Source of the DNA: Actinacidiphila guanduensis | Lineage (GTDB): Bacteria; Actinomycetota; Actinomycetes; Streptomycetales; Streptomycetaceae | NCBI RefSeq assembly: GCF_900103985.1 | Contig: NZ_FNIE01000007.1 | Location: forward strand, 248,001 to 312,000 | DNA length: 64,000 bases | Direction of reading: 5' to 3' | Shown: piece after piece, positions 56,234-64,000 of the stretch | Position numbering within the stretch: the stretch's first letter is position 1 | How the letters are laid out: each line of letters begins with the position of its first letter | Made by a program: the position numbers and the translations under genes | The notes under the pieces: generated by a model | Seen by the model: only the letters and a program-made list of their open reading frames with translations | What the model was told of the DNA's origin: nothing | Database searches by the model: none

Positions 56234-57429
56234 TGAGCGCCCACACCTACGCCGTACGGCGCTTCAGCCCGGAGAAGTCCACCCTCGGCAAGCTCTTCGC
56301 CCGCGACTCCGCGGTGCGGCGGATGGACTGGCTGCTGCTGCTGGCCACCGTGGTGCTGTGCGGCATCGGCACGCTGCTGGTCTACTCCGCCACCCGCAAC
56401 CGCACCAACCTCACCCACGGCGACCAGTACTACTTCCTGATCCGCCATGTGATGAACGCCGGCATCGGCGCGGGCCTGTGCATCGGCGCCATGGCCATAG
56501 GGCACCACCGGATGCGCACCATCGTGCCGTTCTTCTACGTGCTGTCCATCCTCGGCATCCTCGCGGTGCTCAGCCCGCTGGGCTCCACCGTCAACGGCGC
56601 GCACTCCTGGATCGTCATCGGCGGCGGCTTCTCCCTCCAGCCCTCGGAGTTCGTGAAGATCTCCATCATCATCGGCATGGCGATGGTGCTGTCGGCCAAG
56701 GTGGACGCGGGCGACCAGGTGCAACCGGACCACCGCACGGTGATGCAGGCGCTGGGCATCGCGCTGCTGCCGATCCTGATCATCCTGCTCATGCCGGACC
56801 TCGGCTCGGTCATGGTGCTCGGCGCGATCATCCTGGGCGTCCTGCTCGCCTCCGGCGCCTCCAACCGCTGGATCTTCGGCCTGATCGGCGCCGGCATCGT
56901 GGGCTCGATCCTGGTCTGGCAGCTGGGCATCCTGGACAAGTACCAGATCGACCGGTTCGCCGCCTTCGCCAACCCCGCCCTCGACCCCTCCGGCGTCGGC
57001 TACAACACCAGCCAGGCCCGGATCGCCATCGGCTCGGGCGGCCTGCTCGGCAAGGGCCTCTTCCACGGCAGCCAGACCAGCGGCCAGTTCGTCCCCGAGC
57101 AGCAGACCGACTTCGTCTTCTCGGTGGCCGGCGAGGAACTCGGCTTCGTCGGCGCGGCCTTCATCGTCGCGCTGATCGGCGTCATCCTCTGGCGCGCCTG
57201 CTCGATCGCCCGCAGCGCCACCGACCTCTACGGCACGATCGTGGCCGCCGGGGTCGTCGCCTGGTTCGCCTTCCAGTCCTTCGAGAACATCGGCATGACG
57301 CTCGGCATCATGCCCGTCACCGGCATCCCCCTACCCTTCGTCTCCTACGGCGGCTCCTCGATGTTCGCCAACTTCATCGCCATAGGGATGCTGCAGTCCG
57401 TCCGTATGCAGCGGCCGGTCTCCGCCTGA
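56230..57429 (+). CDS. rodA: RodA/FtsW-family SEDS glycosyltransferase
   Basis: 399-aa polytopic membrane protein polymerising lipid II. About ten spans are seen. Conserved SEDS motifs include NGAHSWIVIGGGFSLQPSEFVK, LLMPDLGSVMVL, DFVFSVAGEELGFVG and GIPLPFVSYGGSSM. GTG 56230 overlaps the pbp2 stop; the next codon is ATG 56233, also usable. It is the cognate partner of the upstream class B PBP, and the homologue in S. coelicolor is called Sfr. It is the last gene of the mre cluster. Confidence 0.96.
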   Translation: MMSAHTYAVRRFSPEKSTLGKLFARDSAVRRMDWLLLLATVVLCGIGTLLVYSATRNRTNLTHGDQYYFLIRHVMNAGIGAGLCIGAMAIGHHRMRTIVPFFYVLSILGILAVLSPLGSTVNGAHSWIVIGGGFSLQPSEFVKISIIIGMAMVLSAKVDAGDQVQPDHRTVMQALGIALLPILIILLMPDLGSVMVLGAIILGVLLASGASNRWIFGLIGAGIVGSILVWQLGILDKYQIDRFAAFANPALDPSGVGYNTSQARIAIGSGGLLGKGLFHGSQTSGQFVPEQQTDFVFSVAGEELGFVGAAFIVALIGVILWRACSIARSATDLYGTIVAAGVVAWFAFQSFENIGMTLGIMPVTGIPLPFVSYGGSSMFANFIAIGMLQSVRMQRPVSA

Positions 57430-57456
57430 CCGCTCCTGTCCCGGCGGGGGCCGTAG

Positions 57457-57462
57457 TACGGT
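57457..57462 (+). promoter_or_regulatory. -10 box of the CYTH-CHAD gene (leaderless)
   Basis: TACGGT 7 nt upstream of ATG 57470 with no RBS between, consistent with a leaderless transcript. Confidence 0.5.
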
Positions 57463-57469
57463 CGGCGAT

Positions 57470-59152
57470 ATGGGCCGCTTCACGGAAACGGAACGCAAGT
57501 ACGAGGCCGCCGGCAGCGATCAGCCCCCCGTACCCGACCTCGCCGGTCTCGCGCCGCACACCCGCGAGCTCCCGCCGGTGGAGCTCGACGCGGTGTACTA
57601 CGACACCGAGCGCCTGGACCTCGCCGCCCACCGGGTCACCCTGCGCCGCCGCACGGGCGGCGAGGACGCCGGCTGGCACCTGAAGCTGCCCGCCCAGGGG
57701 CCCGACTCCGACTCCCGTACCGAGGTGCACGCGCCGCTGGAGGAGGACCAGGGCCGCGGGAAGGGCGGTGGCGGGGGCAAGCGCCGGCCCGAGGGCGAGG
57801 GGAAGCAGCGGGCCGAGGGGCCGGCCGGGCGCGGGGACGCCTACGAGCCCCCCGCCGTCCTCCGCGAGGAGACCGCCGCCTTGACCCGCGGCCGCGCCCT
57901 CGTCCCCGTCGTACGGCTGCGCACCACCCGGCGCCGCACCCTGCTGCTGGACGACGCGAAGAAGACGCTCGCCGAGATCGCGTACGACGAGGTGCGGGCC
58001 ACACCAGAGGCGGGCCTGGCGGCGACCGGAAGCGTCCCCGTGCCGTCCGGCGACAGCCACTGGGCTGAGATCGAGGTCGAACTCGCCGACGGGGAGCCGG
58101 AGTTGCTGGACCGGGTCGAGGAGCGCCTGCTCGCCGCCGGCATCCGCCGCTCTGCCGCGCCCTCCAAGCTCTCCCGCGCCCTGGGCGGGCGCCGCCCCGC
58201 GCCCGTACCCGAACCGCCCGCCGCGGGGCCGGAGTCCACCGCGGGCGAGGCCGCCACCGCGTACCTCGGCGCCCAGCGGGCGGCCGTCCTCGCCCTGGAC
58301 CCCGCCGTCCGCCGCGCCGAGCCCGACGCCGTGCACCGGATGCGGGTGGCCACCCGCCGGGCCCGCTCGGCGCTGAAGAGCTTCGGCCGCGAGCTGGCCC
58401 GCGAGGCCACCGACCCGCTCGGCGCCGAACTGAAGTGGCTCGCCGCCGTCCTGGGCGGCGAACGCGACCGCGAGGTGCTCGCCGAGCGCCTGGCCCGGCG
58501 GGTCGCCGACCTCGACCCGGCCTTCGTCGGCCCCGAGCTGCTCGCCCGCCTCGGCCTGCCGCCCGCCGGCACAACCGCCCGGCCCACCGCGCCCTCCTCC
58601 GACCGATCCTCCACGCTCTCCTCCGCCCGGTCGCAGGCGCACGCCGCCGTCCTGGCCACCCTCGACGGCGCCCGCTACTTCGCCCTCCTGGACGCGCTGG
58701 ACGCGTTGCTGGCCGAGCCTCCGTACCTGCCGGGGGCCGCCGCCCCCGCCCGCACCGCCGTCGCCGCCGCCGTCCGGCGCGACCACCGCCGCCTCGGTGC
58801 CGCCGTGGAGGGCGCGCTCGCCCTGCCGCCGGGCGAGGAGCGCGACATCGCCCTGCACGAGGCCCGCAAGGACGCCAAGCGCGCCCGCTACAGCGGCGAG
58901 GCCGCGCAGACCGTCCTCGGCGAGCCGGCCGCCGCCCACACCGCCCGGATGAAGGCCGTGCAGCAACTGCTCGGCGAGCACCAGGACAGCGTGATGTGCC
59001 GCACCGCGCTGGCCGCCCTGCGGGCCGAGGCTGAAGCGGCGGGCGAGGACCCGGCGCCGTACGAGGCGATCGACCGGGCCGAACGGCAGGCCGCGGCGCG
59101 GGTGGAGGAGCGGCTGCCGGGCGTCTGGGCGGCCGCCGGGCACAGCGTGTGA
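57470..59152 (+). CDS. CYTH-CHAD domain protein
   Basis: 560-aa protein. The CYTH domain (about 1-240) opens with the E-x-E-x-K metal/phosphate motif in TETERKYEA and contains LRRRTGG, WHLKLPAQG and WAEIEVELADG. It is interrupted at about 90-123 by a Gly/Lys/Arg/Glu-rich insertion (DQGRGKGGGGGKRRPEGEG). The CHAD domain (about 270-560) has the conserved HRMRVATRRARSALKSFG and LHEARKDAKRARYSGE helices with basic residues for polyphosphate. CYTH-CHAD proteins bind polyphosphate or act as triphosphatases; which applies here is unknown. Confidence 0.92.
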   Translation: MGRFTETERKYEAAGSDQPPVPDLAGLAPHTRELPPVELDAVYYDTERLDLAAHRVTLRRRTGGEDAGWHLKLPAQGPDSDSRTEVHAPLEEDQGRGKGGGGGKRRPEGEGKQRAEGPAGRGDAYEPPAVLREETAALTRGRALVPVVRLRTTRRRTLLLDDAKKTLAEIAYDEVRATPEAGLAATGSVPVPSGDSHWAEIEVELADGEPELLDRVEERLLAAGIRRSAAPSKLSRALGGRRPAPVPEPPAAGPESTAGEAATAYLGAQRAAVLALDPAVRRAEPDAVHRMRVATRRARSALKSFGRELAREATDPLGAELKWLAAVLGGERDREVLAERLARRVADLDPAFVGPELLARLGLPPAGTTARPTAPSSDRSSTLSSARSQAHAAVLATLDGARYFALLDALDALLAEPPYLPGAAAPARTAVAAAVRRDHRRLGAAVEGALALPPGEERDIALHEARKDAKRARYSGEAAQTVLGEPAAAHTARMKAVQQLLGEHQDSVMCRTALAALRAEAEAAGEDPAPYEAIDRAERQAAARVEERLPGVWAAAGHSV

Positions 59153-59273
59153 CGCACCGCGCCTCGGGTACTGTTGAGGGTCACCCTTCCGCCGCGGGAC
59201 CGCCCGCGGGCGGTCGGTCCCGGAGACATCCGGGACATCCCGAGACACCCCGAGAGACACGAGAGTCGCCGAG

Positions 59274-61217
59274 ATGCCTGTCGAGTCGGTCTTCCCGCGC
59301 CTGGAAGCTCTGCTGCCGCACGTCCAGAAGCCGATCCAGTACGTCGGCGGTGAGCTGAACTCCACCGTCAAGGACTGGGACGCCGCCGATGTCCGCTGGG
59401 CGCTGATGTATCCCGACGCGTACGAGGTCGGCCTGCCCAACCAGGGCGTCATGATCCTCTACGAGGTGCTCAACGAGCGCGAAGGCGTCCTGGCCGAGCG
59501 CACCTACAGCGTCTGGCCGGACCTGGAGGCGCTGATGCGCGAGCACGGCGTGCCGCAGTTCACGGTCGACGCCCACCGCCCGGTGCGCGCCTTCGACGTC
59601 TTCGGCCTCAGCTTCTCCACCGAACTCGGCTACACCAACATGCTCGCCGCGCTCGACCTGGCCGGCATCCCGCTGGACGCGGCCGACCGCACCCTGGACG
59701 ACCCGGTCGTGCTGGCCGGCGGCCACGCCGCCTTCAACCCCGAGCCGATCGCCGACTTCATCGACGCCGCCGTGATCGGCGACGGCGAGCAGGCCGTGCT
59801 CACCATCACCGACGTGATCCGCGACTGGAAGGCCGAGGGCCGGCCCGGCGGGCGGGACGAGCTGCTGATGCGGCTGGCCCGCACCGGCGGGGTGTACGTC
59901 CCGCGGTTCTACGACGTGGAGTACCTCCCCGACGGCCGGATCGGCCGCGTGGTGCCCAACCGCTCCGGCGTGCCGTGGCGGGTCTCCAAGCACACCGTGA
60001 TGGACCTGGACGAGTGGCCGTACCCGAAGCAGCCGCTGGTGCCGCTGGCGGAGACCGTGCACGAGCGGATGTCGGTGGAGATCTTCCGCGGCTGCACCCG
60101 CGGCTGCCGGTTCTGCCAGGCCGGGATGATCACCCGCCCGGTGCGGGAGCGGTCGATCACCGGCATCGGCGAGATGGTCGAGAAGGGGCTGGCGGCCACC
60201 GGCTTCGAGGAGGTCGGCCTGCTGTCGCTCTCCTCGGCCGACCACAGCGAGATCGCCGACATCGCCAAGGGCCTGGCCGACCGGTACGAGGCGGACAAGA
60301 TCGGCCTGTCGCTGCCCTCGACCCGGGTGGACGCCTTCAACATCGACCTCGCCGACGAGCTGACCCGCAACGGCCGCCGCTCGGGCCTGACCTTCGCACC
60401 CGAGGGCGGCTCGGAGCGCATCCGCAAGGTCATCAACAAGATGGTCAGCGAGGAGGACCTGATCCGCACGGTCGCCACCGCGTACGGCAACGGCTGGCGG
60501 CAGGTGAAGCTGTACTTCATGTGCGGGCTGCCCACCGAGACCGACGAGGACGTGCTGCAGATCGCCGAGATGGCGAAGAAGGTGATCCAGAAGGGCCGCG
60601 AGGTCACCGGGCAGAACGACATCCGCTGCACCGTCTCGATCGGCGGCTTCGTGCCCAAGCCGCACACGCCCTTCCAGTGGGCGCCGCAGCTGGGCGTGGA
60701 GGAGACCGACGCGCGGCTGGAGAAGCTGCGCGACGCGATCCGCGGCGACCGCAGGTACGGCCGCAACATCGGCTTTCGCTACCACGACGGCAAGCCGGGC
60801 ATCATCGAGGGCCTGCTCTCGCGCGGCGACCGCCGGGTGGGCGACGTGATCCGCGCGGTGTACGCCGACGGGGGCCGCTTCGACGGGTGGCGCGAGCACT
60901 TCTCGTACGACCGCTGGGTCACCCAGTGCGAGCGGGTGCTGCCGGCCCACGGCGTGGACCTCGCCTGGTACACCACCCGCGAGCGCACCGCCGAGGAGGT
61001 CCTGCCCTGGGACCACCTGGACTCCGGCCTGGACAAGGACTGGCTCTGGGAGGACTGGCAGGACGCCCTGGACGAGACCGAGGTCGACGACTGCCGCTGG
61101 ACCCCCTGCTTCGACTGCGGCGTGTGCCCCGCGATGGACACGGAGATCCAGATCGGCCCCACGGGCAAGAAGCTCCTCCCGCTGACCGTGGTCAACTCCG
61201 CCTCCGGGCAGGGCTGA
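59274..61217 (+). CDS. TIGR03960-type B12-binding-like radical SAM protein
   Basis: 647-aa iron-sulfur protein. The N-terminal third resembles a B12-binding-like Rossmann region (WALMYPDAYEVGLPNQGVMILYEVLN, VFGLSFSTELGYTNM, VVLAGGHAAFNPEPI). The radical SAM cluster is Cys274-x3-Cys278-x2-Cys281 in RGCTRGCRFCQAG. The C-terminus has extra cysteines (CFDCGVCP), perhaps a second cluster. In actinobacteria this gene normally precedes a partner encoding a TIGR03936-type protein and RNase E; here a secreted protein and NocE-like genes follow. The reaction is unknown; tRNA or ribosome modification is a family guess. A true intrinsic terminator follows. Confidence 0.93.
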   Translation: MPVESVFPRLEALLPHVQKPIQYVGGELNSTVKDWDAADVRWALMYPDAYEVGLPNQGVMILYEVLNEREGVLAERTYSVWPDLEALMREHGVPQFTVDAHRPVRAFDVFGLSFSTELGYTNMLAALDLAGIPLDAADRTLDDPVVLAGGHAAFNPEPIADFIDAAVIGDGEQAVLTITDVIRDWKAEGRPGGRDELLMRLARTGGVYVPRFYDVEYLPDGRIGRVVPNRSGVPWRVSKHTVMDLDEWPYPKQPLVPLAETVHERMSVEIFRGCTRGCRFCQAGMITRPVRERSITGIGEMVEKGLAATGFEEVGLLSLSSADHSEIADIAKGLADRYEADKIGLSLPSTRVDAFNIDLADELTRNGRRSGLTFAPEGGSERIRKVINKMVSEEDLIRTVATAYGNGWRQVKLYFMCGLPTETDEDVLQIAEMAKKVIQKGREVTGQNDIRCTVSIGGFVPKPHTPFQWAPQLGVEETDARLEKLRDAIRGDRRYGRNIGFRYHDGKPGIIEGLLSRGDRRVGDVIRAVYADGGRFDGWREHFSYDRWVTQCERVLPAHGVDLAWYTTRERTAEEVLPWDHLDSGLDKDWLWEDWQDALDETEVDDCRWTPCFDCGVCPAMDTEIQIGPTGKKLLPLTVVNSASGQG

Positions 61218-61242
61218 CGGCAGCTCCGCACGTATGAGGGGT

Positions 61243-61287
61243 GCCCCTCGCGGTTCGGGTGACCGGGCCGCGGGGGGCGTCTTTTTT
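61243..61287 (+). terminator. Intrinsic terminator after the radical SAM gene
   Basis: Stem GCCCCTCGCGG/CCGCGGGGGGC (one G-T wobble) followed by a six-T run at 61282-61287. This T-tailed form is rare in this GC-rich window. Confidence 0.85.
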
Positions 61288-61536
61288 GGCGGAATTATTG
61301 ATTCCGGGGGAATGAGGGGCGGGGATTCCTGGGGGTGAGGGACGATATGTCCGTCAGGGGGGCGGGGGAGTGGTGGAGAAATAGCGGGAGTGCGTGCGGG
61401 ACGCACGGGTTCCGGATGTGAGGATCGTAATCAACCGTGTCGCCGACGGCTCGGCGTGTGCTTCAATGCAGAGGACTTGATCGGACGCAGATAATATGGC
61501 GCCCGAAACACCTCGCAGACCAAGGGGAAACTGGAC
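61288..61536. other. AT-richer leader region of the small secreted protein gene
   Basis: Part of a 319-bp gap. It holds small hairpins (GGAAT/ATTCC near 61293-61307; CGTGCG/CGCACG near 61391-61405), a TAATAT box at 61492-61497 that may be a -10, and AAGGGGAAA as RBS before 61537. Base composition is visibly lower in GC than neighbouring genes. Confidence 0.5.
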
Positions 61537-61920
61537 GTGTTGAAGAAAGCCGCTGCCGTCGGTGCCACCGCTGCGTGTTTCCTCTGGGGCGCCGCCTCCC
61601 TGTCCGCGGCCCACGCCGCGGAGCCGGCCGCTCCGCGCGCCGCCGTCGTGCACTCCGTCCCGACCACCGCCCAGCCCGACATCACCAAGGTCGCGGGCTG
61701 CTCCATCTCCTACACCACGCACGAGGCAGACGCCTACTGCGACAGCGGGTCCCGCTACTACGGCGAGGACTACTACCTCTATATCGAGGCGTGCAACGTC
61801 GACGGCTGCGAGTACTTCCGCGGCACCGAGGGGCTCAACGGCGAGACGGTCTCCATCGCCAACGTCGGCTCGAACTGGTTCATCTCCTCCGGCAGCACCG
61901 ACTGGGTCGACTTCGAGTAG
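61537..61920 (+). CDS. Small secreted protein of unknown function
   Basis: 127-aa protein from GTG 61537 with AAGGGGAAA upstream. A signal peptide (LKKAAAVGATAACFLWGAASLSAAHA, cleavage after AHA near residue 28) leaves a mature acidic protein of about 99 residues. It has four cysteines (GCSISY, AYCDSG, EACNVD, GCEYF), likely two disulfides, and a Tyr-rich strand (YYGEDYYLYIE). Calculated from composition it is strongly acidic and has no Lys-rich patches. It could be an extracellular inhibitor, toxin-like or adhesion protein; I do not recognise the family. It lies in AT-richer DNA and looks acquired or fast evolving. Confidence 0.8.
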   Translation: MLKKAAAVGATAACFLWGAASLSAAHAAEPAAPRAAVVHSVPTTAQPDITKVAGCSISYTTHEADAYCDSGSRYYGEDYYLYIEACNVDGCEYFRGTEGLNGETVSIANVGSNWFISSGSTDWVDFE

Positions 61921-62158
61921 TTCCCGGACAATCCGGAACACCCCGCTCCGGAAATCGCGGTCACCGATTTCTTCCAAGAGTGTCCGCGTGTCCTTGCCAG
62001 GTGTGTGCGCGTGAAATTCCGCCGTCCTTCCACTGCGCTTTCCGCTGCCTTTTCCCATAAGGGGATGTGAAAAGCGCTGCCCGCAGGTCCCGCAATTCCG
62101 GTGGCGCGCCGGGGGAAACCGGGCCGGGCGGCGTCCCCACCGACGAAAGGCACTCGGC

Positions 62159-64000
62159 ATGTTCCCTCCACCGCGGCGGCCCCGGCGCCGCCGCAGACTC
62201 CGCATCGCCGCGCTGTGCACCGCTGTCATGGCCGCGGGGCTGCTCGCCGCGCCCGCCGCCACGGCGAGCGGCGGCACCAAGGCCGCCGGCTCCGGCGACG
62301 GCGACGCCAAGAAGGCCCCCGCGACCTCGAACACCGCCTCGCACGGCGCTCCCGACCACGTCACCGACGCCGGCAAGGACCTGCCCAAGGGCTGGCGCAC
62401 CTCGGCCGACCGCGCCGTCACCCTCGCTCCCGACAGCGACGGCGTGCACGTCCTGGCCGCCGACAGCAGCAAGGCGTACCGCTGGCGGACCGTCACCACC
62501 CTGGTGGAGCCGGGCTTCGACAGCGACCTTTGGACCGGCAACTTCTGCCTCGCCGACCGCTCGCACGCCGTCGTGGTCTACGCGCCGCGGGAGTTCGCCG
62601 ACGCCCAGGAGCTCATGGAGCGCGGGGCGTTCACCGCGATCGTGGACCTCGACACCGGCAAGGTGCACAAGCTCGCCGCCAACGCCTCGCTGGCCTACTT
62701 CGACCCCTCCTGCGACCCGGTCGCCCACACCGCCGCGATCACCCAGCTCACCGACGACCGCACCCGCGTAATGACCGTGGACACCCGCGGCGCGACCCGC
62801 TCGACCGCCACCCTGGACGGCGAGATCACCTCCGCGGTGCCGGACGGGGACCGCCTGCTGGCCGCGTCCGGCAACAAGGTGGTCAGCATCTCCCGTACGG
62901 GCAGGACCAGTTCGGTGGCGACCGCGAGCGGCACCCCGTACGGCATCCGCGCCGACAAGGGCGGCGGCGTGGACTTCCTCGACAGCAGCGGCCGCGAGGA
63001 GCGGGCCCACCGGGTGCACGCGGGGCACACGACCACGCTCGCCACGGGTGCGGTCGGCACGATCGGCCTGGCACCGGCCGCCGACGGCCGGGTGTTCCTG
63101 ACCGGCACCCCGAAGACGACCGCCAAGCTGCCCGCCCAGGTGGCGCGGGTCGCGGCCGACCCGCAGGCCGACCTGTCCACCGAGGGCGGCCTGGCCGTCA
63201 GGGACGCGGTGACGCCCGGCCTGCACACGCACGTGGCCGACCGATCCTCGGCGGCGACCGGCCCCGCGCCGACCGCCGGGCACGCCACCCTCCGGGCCAC
63301 CGTCACCGCCACGGGCGCCGACCTGGACTTCTCCGCCCAGGTGGCGCCGACCGCCGGGGCGGCCTCGGGCGCGGCGACCTCGCCCTCGCTGGCAGGCGCG
63401 GACAAGGCGCACGCGCAGGCGGCTTCCGCGGCCACGTCCTCCTCGACCGTCGATGCCGACCGCTCCTGCTCGATCGCGCGCAACGACCCGGCCGCGATGG
63501 CCCTGCAGCCCACGCCCAACCAGGTCGAGTGGGCCGTCGACATGGCCGTGCGCAAGGACCTCACCTCCGGCTACCTGGAGCAGCAGAGCTGGCGCAGCGC
63601 CGAGGGGCTGGGCACGTCCGTGGACCCGCAGGGGATGTTCCCGCTGCCGGACTTGAACACCGGCGGGCAGATACCGTCCCAGGTGCTCCTGGGCATCCTC
63701 GCCCAGGAGTCCAACCTGTGGCAGGCCACCTCGCACGCCGATCCCGGCGAGTTCGGCGACCCGCTGATCGGGAACTTCTACGGCACCAACATCTACGCGG
63801 GCACCGCGGGTTACGACCCGGACCGGATCTGGAAGGTGGACTGGGACAAGTCCGACTGCGGTTACGGCGTCGGCCAGGTCACCGACGGCATGCGGCTGGC
63901 CGGCCGCACCAAGCCCGGCGAGACCGCCCTGCCGGCCGACCAGCAGCGCGCCCTCGCGTTGGACTACACGGCCAACATCGCCTACGCGGCCCGGCTGCTG
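62159..64000 (+). CDS. Secreted NocE-like protein with lytic-transglycosylase-like region, cut by window edge
   Basis: At least 613 codons from ATG 62159 (GAAAGG 9 nt upstream), open at the right edge. An Arg-rich start (RRPRRRRRLRIAALC) and hydrophobic core end in AAPAATA-S, a signal peptide. Residues about 90-420 look like beta-propeller repeats (VVVYAPREF, AAITQLTDDRTRVMTVD, DGEITSAVPDGDRLLAASG). From about 435 (CSIARNDP) a second domain has LLGILAQESNLWQAT (about 510) and CGYGVGQVTDGM (about 567), resembling the catalytic Glu and GLMQV motifs of lytic transglycosylases. This fits NocE-type actinobacterial exoproteins. Peptidoglycan cleavage is inferred, not shown. Confidence 0.8.
   Translation, partial: MFPPPRRPRRRRRLRIAALCTAVMAAGLLAAPAATASGGTKAAGSGDGDAKKAPATSNTASHGAPDHVTDAGKDLPKGWRTSADRAVTLAPDSDGVHVLAADSSKAYRWRTVTTLVEPGFDSDLWTGNFCLADRSHAVVVYAPREFADAQELMERGAFTAIVDLDTGKVHKLAANASLAYFDPSCDPVAHTAAITQLTDDRTRVMTVDTRGATRSTATLDGEITSAVPDGDRLLAASGNKVVSISRTGRTSSVATASGTPYGIRADKGGGVDFLDSSGREERAHRVHAGHTTTLATGAVGTIGLAPAADGRVFLTGTPKTTAKLPAQVARVAADPQADLSTEGGLAVRDAVTPGLHTHVADRSSAATGPAPTAGHATLRATVTATGADLDFSAQVAPTAGAASGAATSPSLAGADKAHAQAASAATSSSTVDADRSCSIARNDPAAMALQPTPNQVEWAVDMAVRKDLTSGYLEQQSWRSAEGLGTSVDPQGMFPLPDLNTGGQIPSQVLLGILAQESNLWQATSHADPGEFGDPLIGNFYGTNIYAGTAGYDPDRIWKVDWDKSDCGYGVGQVTDGMRLAGRTKPGETALPADQQRALALDYTANIAYAARLL

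Overview
The window is about 64 kb of chromosome from a high-GC actinomycete, almost certainly Streptomyces or a close relative. The evidence is the extreme third-position GC, frequent GTG starts, leaderless promoters with TANNNT -10 boxes, mycothiol-type enzymes, and a gene order I recognise from the S. coelicolor core (chitosan locus - malQ/pepN - rpiB - tig - clpP1P2X - valS - folC - ndk - mreBCD-pbp2-rodA - CYTH/CHAD - radical SAM). It is mostly conserved housekeeping DNA with small variable patches. No prophage, insertion sequence, CRISPR array or secondary-metabolite cluster was seen.

Layout. 1-5.8 kb: a chitosan/amino-sugar oligosaccharide operon on the minus strand (ROK repressor, lipoprotein binding protein, two permeases, GH4 glycosidase running off the left edge) with a perfect palindromic operator. 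5.9-8.7 kb: a G-rich 7-bp tandem repeat, an MscS channel, an HNH nuclease and a YefM/RelE-type toxin-antitoxin pair. 8.7-12.2 kb: a large secreted GH84-like protein with an altered catalytic pair. 12.4-14.4 kb: an unknown two-repeat protein and an AbiEii-like nucleotidyltransferase carrying a (Gly-Glu-Asn)8 tract. 14.5-29.5 kb: two M1 aminopeptidases flanking a small membrane protein, malQ, a MacB/FtsX-type ABC exporter, a Tat-type metallophosphoesterase and an AbiEi-like protein. 29.7-37.3 kb: mycothiol-dependent-reductase-like protein, BioY, RpiB, a Nei/Fpg glycosylase, a divergent Lrp/asparaginase pair, a small membrane protein, a SpoIIE/PP2C phosphatase and an Eis-like acetyltransferase. 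37.3-39.2 kb: a variable patch with two small unknown genes, a decayed NERD-domain pseudogene and an 18-bp direct repeat next to tRNA-Gly. 39.2-44.5 kb: tRNA-Gly(TCC), tRNA-Pro(TGG), tig, clpP1, clpP2, clpX. 44.5-57.4 kb: a Pro/Gly/Gln-rich membrane protein, valS, folC, a DUF4233 protein, ndk and the elongation/spore-wall cluster mreBCD-pbp2-rodA. 57.5-64 kb: CYTH-CHAD protein, a TIGR03960-type radical SAM protein, a tiny secreted protein in AT-richer DNA, and a NocE-like secreted protein cut by the right edge.

Functionally, the left end imports and cleaves chitosan oligomers under ROK control. The middle supplies protein quality control (trigger factor, ClpXP under a ClgR-type box), peptide turnover and glucan metabolism. 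The right half couples translation (valS), folate and nucleotide supply (folC, ndk) with cell-wall synthesis (Mre complex). I see no convincing wholly new system. The best leads are the GH84 active-site change, the NERD scar bounded by direct repeats, the unknown/AbiEii gene pair and the small secreted protein.
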